Shown: positions 22,038 to 34,386, numbered from the stretch's first letter. The stretch: 64,000 nt of DNA from Phytophthora sp. 'mugwort' (GCA_033558025.1 JAUCEF010000005.1:1736001-1800000); one strand, 5' to 3'. Numbers and translations: made by a program. The notes: generated from the letters alone by a model not told the origin.

Positions 22038-22504
22038 GGCAAGAGCATACCACACACAACCAAAACAACAATTCACACAAAACCGAAGCAATGCACACAC
22101 GCTGGCTCCACCACGCGCTTCTCCCCATTATTGCGCTGCTCTACAGCCTCCACTTCATCCTGCCATCCGCTTTCTTCTCCATCCAAACTTACATCCGCTC
22201 AAACATATCGCCTTATACGATGCCTTTCGCAGTCCACAGCGATCGATTCGCGCGTCGACAAGCCCCGCCAGATCCACTGCCACCTAGCGCAAGCGTCAGT
22301 GACCGTCTACACAACCGTAAACAAAAGCGAGGCTCAAACCACCCGTTCGGCATTGAGCCGTCGAGGCACACCCAGTCGAGTCCGTTTGAAGGTGTGTCGC
22401 GACTTTGGATTGGCTGGTATGCGTCGCCGAACCACAGTATGCCCCGCATCAGGCTGAAGAAGACGCAAAAGCCGGCGCGCTCGAGGAATGAGAAGAGAGC
22501 AAAA

Positions 22505-22577
22505 TGGTCATACAGGGGCTCGAACCCTGGACCGCAGCGTTATTAGCACTGTGCTCTACCGACTGAGCTATACGACC
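22505..22577 (-). tRNA. tRNA-Ile (AAU), copy 42
   Basis: Consensus body. Leader S3 with T446 but T309 unchanged, as in copy 17 at the other edge of the block. Confidence 0.97.
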
Positions 22578-23044
22578 GGCAAGAGTATACCACACACAAC
22601 CAAAAAAAAAATTCACACAAAACCGAAGCAATGCACACACGCTGGCTCCACCACGCGCTTCTCCCCATTATTGCGCTGCTCTACAGCCTCCACTTCATCC
22701 TGCCATCCGCTTTCTTCTCCATCCAAACTTACATCCGCTCAAACATATCGCCTTATACGATGCCTTTCGCAGTCCACAGCGATCGATTCGCGCGTCGACA
22801 AGCCCCGCCAGATCCACTGCCACCTAGCGCAAGCGTCAGTGACCGTCTACACAACCGTAAACAAAAGCGAGGCTCAAACCACCCGTTCGGCATTGAGCCG
22901 TCGAGGCACACCCAGTCGAGTCCGTTTGAAGGTGTGTCGCGACTTTGGATTGGCTGGTATGCGTCGCCGAACCACAGTATGCCCCGCATCAGGCTGAAGA
23001 AGACGCAAAAGCCGGCGCGCTCGAGGAATGAGAAGAGAGCAAAA

Positions 23045-23117
23045 TGGTCATACAGGGGCTCGAACCCTGGACCGCAGCGTTATTAGCACTGTGCTCTACC
23101 GACTGAGCTATACGACC
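23045..23117 (-). tRNA. tRNA-Ile (AAU), copy 43
   Basis: Consensus body. Leader S1; trailer G334. Confidence 0.97.
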
Positions 23118-23584
23118 GGCAAGAGCATACCACACACAACCAAAACAAAAATTCACACAAAACCGAAGCAATGCACACACGCTGGCTCCACCACGCGCTT
23201 CTCCCCATTATTGCGCTGCTCTACAGCCTCCACTTCATCCTGCCATCCGCTTTCTTCTCCATCCAAACTTACATCCGCTCAAACATATCGCCTTATACGA
23301 TGCCTTTCGCAGTCCACAGCGATCGATTCGCGCGTCGACAAGCCCCGCCAGATCCACTGCCACCTAGCGCAAGCGTCAGTGACCGTCTACACAACCGTAA
23401 ACAAAAGCGAGGCTCAAACCACCCGTTCGGCATTGAGCCGTCGAGGCACACCCAGTCGAGTCCGTTTGAAGGTGTGTCGCGACTTTGGATTGGCTGGTAT
23501 GCGTCGCCGAACCACAGTATGCCCCGCATCAGGCTGAAGAAGACGCAAAAGCCGGCGCGCTCGAGGAATGAGAAGAGAGCAAAA

Positions 23585-23657
23585 TGGTCATACAGGGGCT
23601 CGAACCCTGGACCGCAGCGTTATTAGCACTGTGCTCTACCGACTGAGCTATACGACC
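23585..23657 (-). tRNA. tRNA-Ile (AAU), copy 44
   Basis: Consensus body. Leader S4, first in the window; trailer G334. Confidence 0.97.
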
Positions 23658-24124
23658 GGCAAGAGCATACCACACACAACCAAAGCAAAAATTCACACAA
23701 AACCGAAGCAATGCACACACGCTGGCTCCACCACGCGCTTCTCCCCATTATTGCGCTGCTCTACAGCCTCCACTTCATCCTGCCATCCGCTTTCTTCTCC
23801 ATCCAAACTTACATCCGCTCAAACATATCGCCTTATACGATGCCTTTCGCAGTCCACAGCGATCGATTCGCGCGTCGACAAGCCCCGCCAGATCCACTGC
23901 CACCTAGCGCAAGCGTCAGTGACCGTCTACACAACCGTAAACAAAAGCGAGGCTCAAACCACCCGTTCGGCATTGAGCCGTCGAGGCACACCCAGTCGAG
24001 TCCGTTTGAAGGTGTGTCGCGACTTTGGATTGGCTGGTATGCGTCGCCGAACCACAGTATGCCCCGCATCAGGCTGAAGAAGACGCAAAAGCCGGCGCGC
24101 TCGAGGAATGAGAAGAGAGCAAAA

Positions 24125-24197
24125 TGGTCATACAGGGGCTCGAACCCTGGACCGCAGCGTTATTAGCACTGTGCTCTACCGACTGAGCTATACGACC
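24125..24197 (-). tRNA. tRNA-Ile (AAU), copy 45
   Basis: Consensus body. Leader S6 (one base short) with T446; trailer G334. Confidence 0.97.
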
Positions 24198-24220
24198 GGC
24201 AAGAGTATACCACACACAAC

Positions 24221-24230
24221 CAAAAACAAA
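24221..24230 (-). repeat. 539-bp unit: leader form S6 (first)
   Basis: The A tract upstream of copy 45 has five A before the C and three after, instead of four and five. The net loss is one base. T446 is on the same unit. Confidence 0.9.
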
Positions 24231-24663
24231 TTCACACAAAACCGAAGCAATGCACACACGCTGGCTCCACCACGCGCTTCTCCCCATTATTGCGCTGCTC
24301 TACAGCCTCCACTTCATCCTGCCATCCGCTTTCTTCTCCATCCAAACTTACATCCGCTCAAACATATCGCCTTATACGATGCCTTTCGCAGTCCACAGCG
24401 ATCGATTCGCGCGTCGACAAGCCCCGCCAGATCCACTGCCACCTAGCGCAAGCGTCAGTGACCGTCTACACAACCGTAAACAAAAGCGAGGCTCAAACCA
24501 CCCGTTCGGCATTGAGCCGTCGAGGCACACCCAGTCGAGTCCGTTTGAAGGTGTGTCGCGACTTTGGATTGGCTGGTATGCGTCGCCGAACCACAGTATG
24601 CCCCGCATCAGGCTGAAGAAGACGCAAAAGCCGGCGCGCTCGAGGAATGAGAAGAGAGCAAAA

Positions 24664-24736
24664 TGGTCATACAGGGGCTCGAACCCTGGACCGCAGCGTT
24701 ATTAGCACTGTGCTCTACCGACTGAGCTATACGACC
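24664..24736 (-). tRNA. tRNA-Ile (AAU), copy 46
   Basis: Consensus body. Leader S5, first in the window; trailer G334. Confidence 0.97.
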
Positions 24737-25203
24737 GGCAAGAGCATACCACACACAACCAAAACATAAATTCACACAAAACCGAAGCAATGCACACACG
24801 CTGGCTCCACCACGCGCTTCTCCCCATTATTGCGCTGCTCTACAGCCTCCACTTCATCCTGCCATCCGCTTTCTTCTCCATCCAAACTTACATCCGCTCA
24901 AACATATCGCCTTATACGATGCCTTTCGCAGTCCACAGCGATCGATTCGCGCGTCGACAAGCCCCGCCAGATCCACTGCCACCTAGCGCAAGCGTCAGTG
25001 ACCGTCTACACAACCGTAAACAAAAGCGAGGCTCAAACCACCCGTTCGGCATTGAGCCGTCGAGGCACACCCAATCGAGTCCGTTTGAAGGTGTGTCGCG
25101 ACTTTGGATTGGCTGGTATGCGTCGCCGAACCACAGTATGCCCCGCATCAGGCTGAAGAAGACGCAAAAGCCGGCGCGCTCGAGGAATGAGAAGAGAGCA
25201 AAA

Positions 25204-25276
25204 TGGTCATACAGGGGCTCGAACCCTGGACCGCAGCGTTATTAGCACTGTGCTCTACCGACTGAGCTATACGACC
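25204..25276 (-). tRNA. tRNA-Ile (AAU), copy 47
   Basis: Consensus body. Leader S5; trailer G334; G235A at 25074. Confidence 0.97.
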
Positions 25277-25743
25277 GGCAAGAGCATACCACACACAACC
25301 AAAACATAAATTCACACAAAACCGAAGCAATGCACACACGCTGGCTCCACCACGCGCTTCTCCCCATTATTGCGCTGCTCTACAGCCTCCACTTCATCCT
25401 GCCATCCGCTTTCTTCTCCATCCAAACTTACATCCGCTCAAACATATCGCCTTATACGATGCCTTTCGCAGTCCACAGCGATCGATTCGCGCGTCGACAA
25501 GCCCCGCCAGATCCACTGCCACCTAGCGCAAGCGTCAGTGACCGTCTACACAACCGTAAACAAAAGCGAGGCTCAAACCACCCGTTCGGCATTGAGCCGT
25601 CGAGGCACACCCAGTCGAGTCCGTTTGAAGGTGTGTCGCGACTTTGGATTGGCTGGTATGCGTCGCCGAACCACAGTATGCCCCGCATCAGGCTGAAGAA
25701 GACGCAAAAGCCGGCGCGCTCGAGGAATGAGAAGAGAGCAAAA

Positions 25744-25816
25744 TGGTCATACAGGGGCTCGAACCCTGGACCGCAGCGTTATTAGCACTGTGCTCTACCG
25801 ACTGAGCTATACGACC
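25744..25816 (-). tRNA. tRNA-Ile (AAU), copy 48
   Basis: Consensus body. Leader S6 with T446; duplicate of copy 45. Confidence 0.97.
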
Positions 25817-25839
25817 GGCAAGAGTATACCACACACAAC

Positions 25840-25849
25840 CAAAAACAAA
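25840..25849 (-). repeat. 539-bp unit: leader form S6 (second)
   Basis: Same A-tract change upstream of copy 48, 1619 bp after the first and also with T446. Confidence 0.9.
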
Positions 25850-26282
25850 TTCACACAAAACCGAAGCAATGCACACACGCTGGCTCCACCACGCGCTTCT
25901 CCCCATTATTGCGCTGCTCTACAGCCTCCACTTCATCCTGCCATCCGCTTTCTTCTCCATCCAAACTTACATCCGCTCAAACATATCGCCTTATACGATG
26001 CCTTTCGCAGTCCACAGCGATCGATTCGCGCGTCGACAAGCCCCGCCAGATCCACTGCCACCTAGCGCAAGCGTCAGTGACCGTCTACACAACCGTAAAC
26101 AAAAGCGAGGCTCAAACCACCCGTTCGGCATTGAGCCGTCGAGGCACACCCAGTCGAGTCCGTTTGAAGGTGTGTCGCGACTTTGGATTGGCTGGTATGC
26201 GTCGCCGAACCACAGTATGCCCCGCATCAGGCTGAAGAAGACGCAAAAGCCGGCGCGCTCGAGGAATGAGAAGAGAGCAAAA

Positions 26283-26355
26283 TGGTCATACAGGGGCTCG
26301 AACCCTGGACCGCAGCGTTATTAGCACTGTGCTCTACCGACTGAGCTATACGACC
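26283..26355 (-). tRNA. tRNA-Ile (AAU), copy 49
   Basis: Consensus body. Leader S5; duplicate of copy 46. Confidence 0.97.
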
Positions 26356-26822
26356 GGCAAGAGCATACCACACACAACCAAAACATAAATTCACACAAAA
26401 CCGAAGCAATGCACACACGCTGGCTCCACCACGCGCTTCTCCCCATTATTGCGCTGCTCTACAGCCTCCACTTCATCCTGCCATCCGCTTTCTTCTCCAT
26501 CCAAACTTACATCCGCTCAAACATATCGCCTTATACGATGCCTTTCGCAGTCCACAGCGATCGATTCGCGCGTCGACAAGCCCCGCCAGATCCACTGCCA
26601 CCTAGCGCAAGCGTCAGTGACCGTCTACACAACCGTAAACAAAAGCGAGGCTCAAACCACCCGTTCGGCATTGAGCCGTCGAGGCACACCCAATCGAGTC
26701 CGTTTGAAGGTGTGTCGCGACTTTGGATTGGCTGGTATGCGTCGCCGAACCACAGTATGCCCCGCATCAGGCTGAAGAAGACGCAAAAGCCGGCGCGCTC
26801 GAGGAATGAGAAGAGAGCAAAA

Positions 26823-26895
26823 TGGTCATACAGGGGCTCGAACCCTGGACCGCAGCGTTATTAGCACTGTGCTCTACCGACTGAGCTATACGACC
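26823..26895 (-). tRNA. tRNA-Ile (AAU), copy 50
   Basis: Consensus body. Leader S5; G235A at 26693; duplicate of copy 47. Confidence 0.97.
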
Positions 26896-27362
26896 GGCAA
26901 GAGCATACCACACACAACCAAAACATAAATTCACACAAAACCGAAGCAATGCACACACGCTGGCTCCACCACGCGCTTCTCCCCATTATTGCGCTGCTCT
27001 ACAGCCTCCACTTCATCCTGCCATCCGCTTTCTTCTCCATCCAAACTTACATCCGCTCAAACATATCGCCTTATACGATGCCTTTCGCAGTCCACAGCGA
27101 TCGATTCGCGCGTCGACAAGCCCCGCCAGATCCACTGCCACCTAGCGCAAGCGTCAGTGACCGTCTACACAACCGTAAACAAAAGCGAGGCTCAAACCAC
27201 CCGTTCGGCATTGAGCCGTCGAGGCACACCCAGTCGAGTCCGTTTGAAGGTGTGTCGCGACTTTGGATTGGCTGGTATGCGTCGCCGAACCACAGTATGC
27301 CCCGCATCAGGCTGAAGAAGACGCAAAAGCCGGCGCGCTCGAGGAATGAGAAGAGAGCAAAA

Positions 27363-27435
27363 TGGTCATACAGGGGCTCGAACCCTGGACCGCAGCGTTA
27401 TTAGCACTGTGCTCTACCGACTGAGCTATACGACC
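27363..27435 (-). tRNA. tRNA-Ile (AAU), copy 51
   Basis: Consensus body. Leader S5; trailer G334. Confidence 0.97.
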
Positions 27436-27902
27436 GGCAAGAGCATACCACACACAACCAAAACATAAATTCACACAAAACCGAAGCAATGCACACACGC
27501 TGGCTCCACCACGCGCTTCTCCCCATTATTGCGCTGCTCTACAGCCTCCACTTCATCCTGCCATCCGCTTTCTTCTCCATCCAAACTTACATCCGCTCAA
27601 ACATATCGCCTTATACGATGCCTTTCGCAGTCCATAGCGATCGATTCGCGCGTCGACAAGCCCCGCCAGATCCACTGCCACCTAGCGCAAGCGTCAGTGA
27701 CCGTCTACACAACCGTAAACAAAAGCGAGGCTCAAACCACCCGTTCGGGATTGAGCCGTCGAGGCACACCCAGTCGAGTCCGTTTGAAGGTGTGTCGCGA
27801 CTTTGGATTGGCTGGTATGCGTCGCCGAACCACAGTATGCCCCGCATCAGGCTGAAGAAGACGCAAAAGCCTGCGCGCTCGAGGAATGAGAAGAGAGCAA
27901 AA

Positions 27903-27975
27903 TGGTCATACAGGGGCTCGAACCCTGGACCGCAGCGTTATTAGCACTGTGCTCTACCGACTGAGCTATACGACC
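27903..27975 (-). tRNA. tRNA-Ile (AAU), copy 52
   Basis: Consensus body. Leader S1; trailer T334; C97T at 27635 and C211G at 27749, the only C211G beyond 7 kb. Confidence 0.97.
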
Positions 27976-28442
27976 GGCAAGAGCATACCACACACAACCA
28001 AAACAAAAATTCACACAAAACCGAAGCAATGCACACACGCTGGCTCCACCACGCGCTTCTCCCCATTATTGCGCTGCTCTACAGCCTCCACTTCATCCTG
28101 CCATCCGCTTTCTTCTCCATCCAAACTTACATCCGCTCAAACATATCGCCTTATACGATGCCTTTCGCAGTCCACAGCGATCGATTCGCGCGTCGACAAG
28201 CCCCGCCAGATCCACTGCCACCTAGCGCAAGCGTCAGTGACCGTCTACACAACCGTAAACAAAAGCGAGGCTCAAACCACCCGTTCGGCATTGAGCCGTC
28301 GAGGCACACCCAGTCGAGTCCGTTTGAAGGTGTGTCGCGACTTTGGATTGGCTGGTATGCGTCGCCGAACCACAGTATGCCCCGCATCAGGCTGAAGAAG
28401 ACGCAAAAGCCGGCGCGCTCGAGGAATGAGAAGAGAGCAAAA

Positions 28443-28515
28443 TGGTCATACAGGGGCTCGAACCCTGGACCGCAGCGTTATTAGCACTGTGCTCTACCGA
28501 CTGAGCTATACGACC
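28443..28515 (-). tRNA. tRNA-Ile (AAU), copy 53
   Basis: Consensus body. Leader S3 with C446; trailer G334. Confidence 0.97.
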
Positions 28516-28982
28516 GGCAAGAGCATACCACACACAACCAAAAAAAAAATTCACACAAAACCGAAGCAATGCACACACGCTGGCTCCACCACGCGCTTCT
28601 CCCCATTATTGCGCTGCTCTACAGCCTCCACTTCATCCTGCCATCCGCTTTCTTCTCCATCCAAACTTACATCCGCTCAAACATATCGCCTTATACGATG
28701 CCTTTCGCAGTCCACAGCGATCGATTCGCGCGTCGACAAGCCCCGCCAGATCCACTGCCACCTAGCGCAAGCGTCAGTGACCGTCTACACAACCGTAAAC
28801 AAAAGCGAGGCTCAAACCACCCGTTCGGCATTGAGCCGTCGAGGCACACCCAGTCGAGTCCGTTTGAAGGTGTGTCGCGACTTTGGATTGGCTGGTATGC
28901 GTCGCCGAACCACAGTATGCCCCGCATCAGGCTGAAGAAGACGCAAAAGCCTGCGCGCTCGAGGAATGAGAAGAGAGCAAAA

Positions 28983-29055
28983 TGGTCATACAGGGGCTCG
29001 AACCCTGGACCGCAGCGTTATTAGCACTGTGCTCTACCGACTGAGCTATACGACC
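28983..29055 (-). tRNA. tRNA-Ile (AAU), copy 54
   Basis: Consensus body. Leader S1; trailer T334. Confidence 0.97.
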
Positions 29056-29522
29056 GGCAAGAGCATACCACACACAACCAAAACAAAAATTCACACAAAA
29101 CCGAAGCAATGCACACACGCTGGCTCCACCACGCGCTTCTCCCCATTATTGCGCTGCTCTACAGCCTCCACTTCATCCTGCCATCCGCTCTCTTCTCCAT
29201 CCAAACTTACATCCGCTCAAACATATCGCCTTATACGATGCCTTTCGCAGTCCACAGCGATCGATTCGCGCGTCGACAAGCCCCGCCAGATCCACTGCCA
29301 CCTAGCGCAAGCGTCAGTGACCGTCTACACAACCGTAAACAAAAGCGAGGCTCAAACCACCCGTTCGGCATTGAGCCGTCGAGGCACACCCAGTCGAGTC
29401 CGTTTGAAGGTGTGTCGCGACTTTGGATTGGCTGGTATGCGTCGCCGAACCACAGTATGCCCCGCATCAGGCTGAAGAAGACGCAAAAGCCGGCGCGCTC
29501 GAGGAATGAGAAGAGAGCAAAA

Positions 29523-29595
29523 TGGTCATACAGGGGCTCGAACCCTGGACCGCAGCGTTATTAGCACTGTGCTCTACCGACTGAGCTATACGACC
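29523..29595 (-). tRNA. tRNA-Ile (AAU), copy 55
   Basis: Consensus body. Leader S1; trailer G334; singleton T32C at 29190. Confidence 0.97.
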
Positions 29596-30062
29596 GGCAA
29601 GAGCATACCACACACAACCAAAACAAAAATTCACACAAAACCGAAGCAATGCACACACGCTGGCTCCACCACGCGCTTCTCCCCATTATTGCGCTGCTCT
29701 ACAGCCTCCACTTCATCCTGCCATCCGCTTTCTTCTCCATCCAAACTTACATCCGCTCAAACATATCGCCTTATACGATGCCTTTCGCAGTCCACAGCGA
29801 TCGATTCGCGCGTCGACAAGCCCCGCCAGATCCACTGCCACCTAGCGCAAGCGTCAGTGACCGTCTACACAACCGTAAACAAAAGCGAGGCTCAAACCAC
29901 CCGTTCGGCATTGAGCCGTCGAGGCACACCCAGTCGAGTCCGTTTGAAGGTGTGTCGCGACTTTGGATTGGCTGGTATGCGTCGCCGAACCACAGTATGC
30001 CCCGCATCAGGCTGAAGAAGACGCAAAAGCCGGCGCGCTCGAGGAATGAGAAGAGAGCAAAA

Positions 30063-30135
30063 TGGTCATACAGGGGCTCGAACCCTGGACCGCAGCGTTA
30101 TTAGCACTGTGCTCTACCGACTGAGCTATACGACC
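30063..30135 (-). tRNA. tRNA-Ile (AAU), copy 56
   Basis: Consensus body. Leader S5; trailer G334. The 544-bp period starts here. Confidence 0.97.
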
Positions 30136-30270
30136 GGCAAGAGCATACCACACACAACCAAAACATAAATTCACACAAAACCGAAGCAATGCACACACGC
30201 TGGCTTCACCACGCGCTTCTCCCCATTATTGCGCTGCTCTACAGCCTCCACTTCATCCTGCCATCCGCTT

Positions 30271-30290
30271 TCTTCTTCCTCCATCCAAAC
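30271..30290. repeat. 544-bp unit (first): 4-bp longer pyrimidine tract
   Basis: The tract reads CTTCTTCCTCCATCC, four bases longer than either 540 form. The same unit carries C508T at 30206 and G235A at 30477. Confidence 0.9.
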
Positions 30291-30606
30291 TTACATCCGC
30301 TCAAACATATCGCCTTATACGATGCCTTTCGCAGTCCACAGCGATCGATTCGCGCGTCGACAAGCCCCGCCAGATCCACTGCCACCTAGCGCAAGCGTCA
30401 GTGACCGTCTACACAACCGTAAACAAAAGCGAGGCTCAAACCACCCGTTCGGCATTGAGCCGTCGAGGCACACCCAATCGAGTCCGTTTGAAGGTGTGTC
30501 GCGACTTTGGATTGGCTGGTATGCGTCGCCGAACCACAGTATGCCCCGCATCAGGCTGAAGAAGACGCAAAAGCCGGCGCGCTCGAGGAATGAGAAGAGA
30601 GCAAAA

Positions 30607-30679
30607 TGGTCATACAGGGGCTCGAACCCTGGACCGCAGCGTTATTAGCACTGTGCTCTACCGACTGAGCTATACGACC
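30607..30679 (-). tRNA. tRNA-Ile (AAU), copy 57
   Basis: Consensus body. Leader S5; trailer G334; G235A at 30477. Confidence 0.97.
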
Positions 30680-31146
30680 GGCAAGAGCATACCACACACA
30701 ACCAAAACATAAATTCACACAAAACCGAAGCAATGCACACACGCTGGCTCCACCACGCGCTTCTCCCCATTATTGCGCTGCTCTACAGCCTCCACTTCAT
30801 CCTGCCATCCGCTTTCTTCTCCATCCAAACTTACATCCGCTCAAACATATCGCCTTATACGATGCCTTTCGCAGTCCACAGCGATCGATTCGCGCGTCGA
30901 CAAGCCCCGCCAGATCCACTGCCACCTAGCGCAAGCGTCAGTGACCGTCTACACAACCGTAAACAAAAGCGAGGCTCAAACCACCCGTTCGGCATTGAGC
31001 CGTCGAGGCACACCCAGTCGAGTCCGTTTGAAGGTGTGTCGCGACTTTGGATTGGCTGGTATGCGTCGCCGAACCACAGTATGCCCCGCATCAGGCTGAA
31101 GAAGACGCAAAAGCCGGCGCGCTCGAGGAATGAGAAGAGAGCAAAA

Positions 31147-31219
31147 TGGTCATACAGGGGCTCGAACCCTGGACCGCAGCGTTATTAGCACTGTGCTCTA
31201 CCGACTGAGCTATACGACC
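31147..31219 (-). tRNA. tRNA-Ile (AAU), copy 58
   Basis: Consensus body. Leader S5; trailer G334. Confidence 0.97.
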
Positions 31220-31686
31220 GGCAAGAGCATACCACACACAACCAAAACATAAATTCACACAAAACCGAAGCAATGCACACACGCTGGCTCCACCACGCGC
31301 TTCTCCCCATTATTGCGCTGCTCTACAGCCTCCACTTCATCCTGCCATCCGCTTTCTTCTCCATCCAAACTTACATCCGCTCAAACATATCGCCTTATAC
31401 GATGCCTTTCGCAGTCCATAGCGATCGATTCGCGCGTCGACAAGCCCCGCCAGATCCACTGCCACCTAGCGCAAGCGTCAGTGACCGTCTACACAACCGT
31501 AAACAAAAGCGAGGCTCAAACCACCCGTTCGGCATTGAGCCGTCGAGGCACACCCAGTCGAGTCCGTTTGAAGGTGTGTCGCGACTTTGGATTGGCTGGT
31601 ATGCGTCGCCGAACCACAGTATGCCCCGCATCAGGCTGAAGAAGACGCAAAAGCCGGCGCGCTCGAGGAATGAGAAGAGAGCAAAA

Positions 31687-31759
31687 TGGTCATACAGGGG
31701 CTCGAACCCTGGACCGCAGCGTTATTAGCACTGTGCTCTACCGACTGAGCTATACGACC
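31687..31759 (-). tRNA. tRNA-Ile (AAU), copy 59
   Basis: Consensus body. Leader S1; trailer G334; C97T at 31419. Confidence 0.97.
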
Positions 31760-32226
31760 GGCAAGAGCATACCACACACAACCAAAACAAAAATTCACAC
31801 AAAACCGAAGCAATGCACACACGCTGGCTCCACCACGCGCTTCTCCCCATTATTGCGCTGCTCTACAGCCTCCACTTCATCCTGCCATCCGCTTTCTTCT
31901 CCATCCAAACTTACATCCGCTCAAACATATCGCCTTATACGATGCCTCTCGCAGTCCACAGCGATCGATTCGCGCGTCGACAAGCCCCGCCAGATCCACT
32001 GCCACCTAGCGCAAGCGTCAGTGACCGTCTACACAACCGTAAACAAAAGCGAGGCTAAAACCACCCGTTCGGCATTGAGCCGTCGAGGCACACCCAGTCG
32101 AGTCCGTTTGAAGGTGTGTCGCGACTTTGGATTGGCTGGTATGCGTCGCCGAACCACAGTATGCCCCGCATCAGGCTGAAGAAGACGCAAAAGCCGGCGC
32201 GCTCGAGGAATGAGAAGAGAGCAAAA

Positions 32227-32299
32227 TGGTCATACAGGGGCTCGAACCCTGGACCGCAGCGTTATTAGCACTGTGCTCTACCGACTGAGCTATACGACC
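32227..32299 (-). tRNA. tRNA-Ile (AAU), copy 60
   Basis: Consensus body. Leader S5; trailer G334; T86C and C195A on the 3' side. Confidence 0.97.
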
Positions 32300-32766
32300 G
32301 GCAAGAGCATACCACACACAACCAAAACATAAATTCACACAAAACCGAAGCAATGCACACACGCTGGCTCCACCACGCGCTTCTCCCCATTATTGCGCTG
32401 CTCTACAGCCTCCACTTCATCCTGCCATCCGCTTTCTTCTCCATCCAAACTTACATCCGCTCAAACATATCGCCTTATACGATGCCTTTCGCAGTCCACA
32501 GCGATCGATTCGCGCGTCGACAAGCCCCGCCAGATCCACTGCCACCTAGCGCAAGCGTCAGTGACCGTCTACACAACCGTAAACAAAAGCGAGGCTCAAA
32601 CCACCCGTTCGGCATTGAGCCGTCGAGGCACACCCAGTCGAGTCCGTTTGAAGGTGTGTCGCGACTTTGGATTGGCTGGTATGCGTCGCCGAACCACAGT
32701 ATGCCCCGCATCAGGCTGAAGAAGACGCAAAAGCCGGCGCGCTCGAGGAATGAGAAGAGAGCAAAA

Positions 32767-32839
32767 TGGTCATACAGGGGCTCGAACCCTGGACCGCAGC
32801 GTTATTAGCACTGTGCTCTACCGACTGAGCTATACGACC
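32767..32839 (-). tRNA. tRNA-Ile (AAU), copy 61
   Basis: Consensus body. Leader S4; trailer G334. Confidence 0.97.
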
Positions 32840-33306
32840 GGCAAGAGCATACCACACACAACCAAAGCAAAAATTCACACAAAACCGAAGCAATGCACAC
32901 ACGCTGGCTCCACCACGCGCTTCTCCCCATTATTGCGCTGCTCTACAGCCTCCACTTCATCCTGCCATCCGCTTTCTTCTCCATCCAAACTTACATCCGC
33001 TCAAACATATCGCCTTATACGATGCCTCTCGCAGTCCACAGCGATCGATTCGCGCGTCGACAAGCCCCGCCAGATCCACTGCCACCTAGCGCAAGCGTCA
33101 GTGACCGTCTACACAACCGTAAACAAAAGCGAGGCTAAAACCACCCGTTCGGCATTGAGCCGTCGAGGCACACCCAGTCGAGTCCGTTTGAAGGTGTGTC
33201 GCGACTTTGGATTGGCTGGTATGCGTCGCCGAACCACAGTATGCCCCGCATCAGGCTGAAGAAGACGCAAAAGCCGGCGCGCTCGAGGAATGAGAAGAGA
33301 GCAAAA

Positions 33307-33379
33307 TGGTCATACAGGGGCTCGAACCCTGGACCGCAGCGTTATTAGCACTGTGCTCTACCGACTGAGCTATACGACC
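33307..33379 (-). tRNA. tRNA-Ile (AAU), copy 62
   Basis: Consensus body. Leader S5; trailer G334; T86C and C195A on the 3' side. Confidence 0.97.
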
Positions 33380-33846
33380 GGCAAGAGCATACCACACACA
33401 ACCAAAACATAAATTCACACAAAACCGAAGCAATGCACACACGCTGGCTCCACCACGCGCTTCTCCCCATTATTGCGCTGCTCTACAGCCTCCACTTCAT
33501 CCTGCCATCCGCTTTCTTCTCCATCCAAACTTACATCCGCTCAAACATATCGCCTTATACGATGCCTTTCGCAGTCCACAGCGATCGATTCGCGCGTCGA
33601 CAAGCCCCGCCAGATCCACTGCCACCTAGCGCAAGCGTCAGTGACCGTCTACACAACCGTAAACAAAAGCGAGGCTCAAACCACCCGTTCGGCATTGAGC
33701 CGTCGAGGCACACCCAGTCGAGTCCGTTTGAAGGTGTGTCGCGACTTTGGATTGGCTGGTATGCGTCGCCGAACCACAGTATGCCCCGCATCAGGCTGAA
33801 GAAGACGCAAAAGCCGGCGCGCTCGAGGAATGAGAAGAGAGCAAAA

Positions 33847-33919
33847 TGGTCATACAGGGGCTCGAACCCTGGACCGCAGCGTTATTAGCACTGTGCTCTA
33901 CCGACTGAGCTATACGACC
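33847..33919 (-). tRNA. tRNA-Ile (AAU), copy 63
   Basis: Consensus body. Leader S4; trailer G334. Confidence 0.97.
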
Positions 33920-34386
33920 GGCAAGAGCATACCACACACAACCAAAGCAAAAATTCACACAAAACCGAAGCAATGCACACACGCTGGCTCCACCACGCGC
34001 TTCTCCCCATTATTGCGCTGCTCTACAGCCTCCACTTCATCCTGCCATCCGCTTTCTTCTCCATCCAAACTTACATCCGCTCAAACATATCGCCTTATAC
34101 GATGCCTCTCGCAGTCCACAGCGATCGATTCGCGCGTCGACAAGCCCCGCCAGATCCACTGCCACCTAGCGCAAGCGTCAGTGACCGTCTACACAACCGT
34201 AAACAAAAGCGAGGCTAAAACCACCCGTTCGGCATTGAGCCGTCGAGGCACACCCAGTCGAGTCCGTTTGAAGGTGTGTCGCGACTTTGGATTGGCTGGT
34301 ATGCGTCGCCGAACCACAGTATGCCCCGCATCAGGCTGAAGAAGACGCAAAAGCCGGCGCGCTCGAGGAATGAGAAGAGAGCAAAA

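Larger units (their letters stand above)
24125..25743 (-). repeat. Three-unit block, first copy (1619 bp)
   Basis: Copies 45-47 have leaders S6+T446, S5, S5, and G235A at 25074. The same series recurs immediately afterwards in copies 48-50. Confidence 0.9.
25744..27362 (-). repeat. Three-unit block, second copy (1619 bp)
   Basis: Copies 48-50 repeat S6+T446, S5, S5 and G235A (26693), each marker exactly 1619 bp after its counterpart. The odd length comes from the single 539-bp unit in each block, so this is a direct tandem duplication of three units. Confidence 0.9.
31948..34217 (-). repeat. Two-unit (1080 bp) higher-order repeat
   Basis: T86C (31948, 33028, 34108) and C195A (32057, 33137, 34217) occur together in alternate units. 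Leaders from copy 60 to 63 alternate S5, S4, S5, S4. The dimer has been tandemly amplified to about two and a half copies. Confidence 0.9.
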
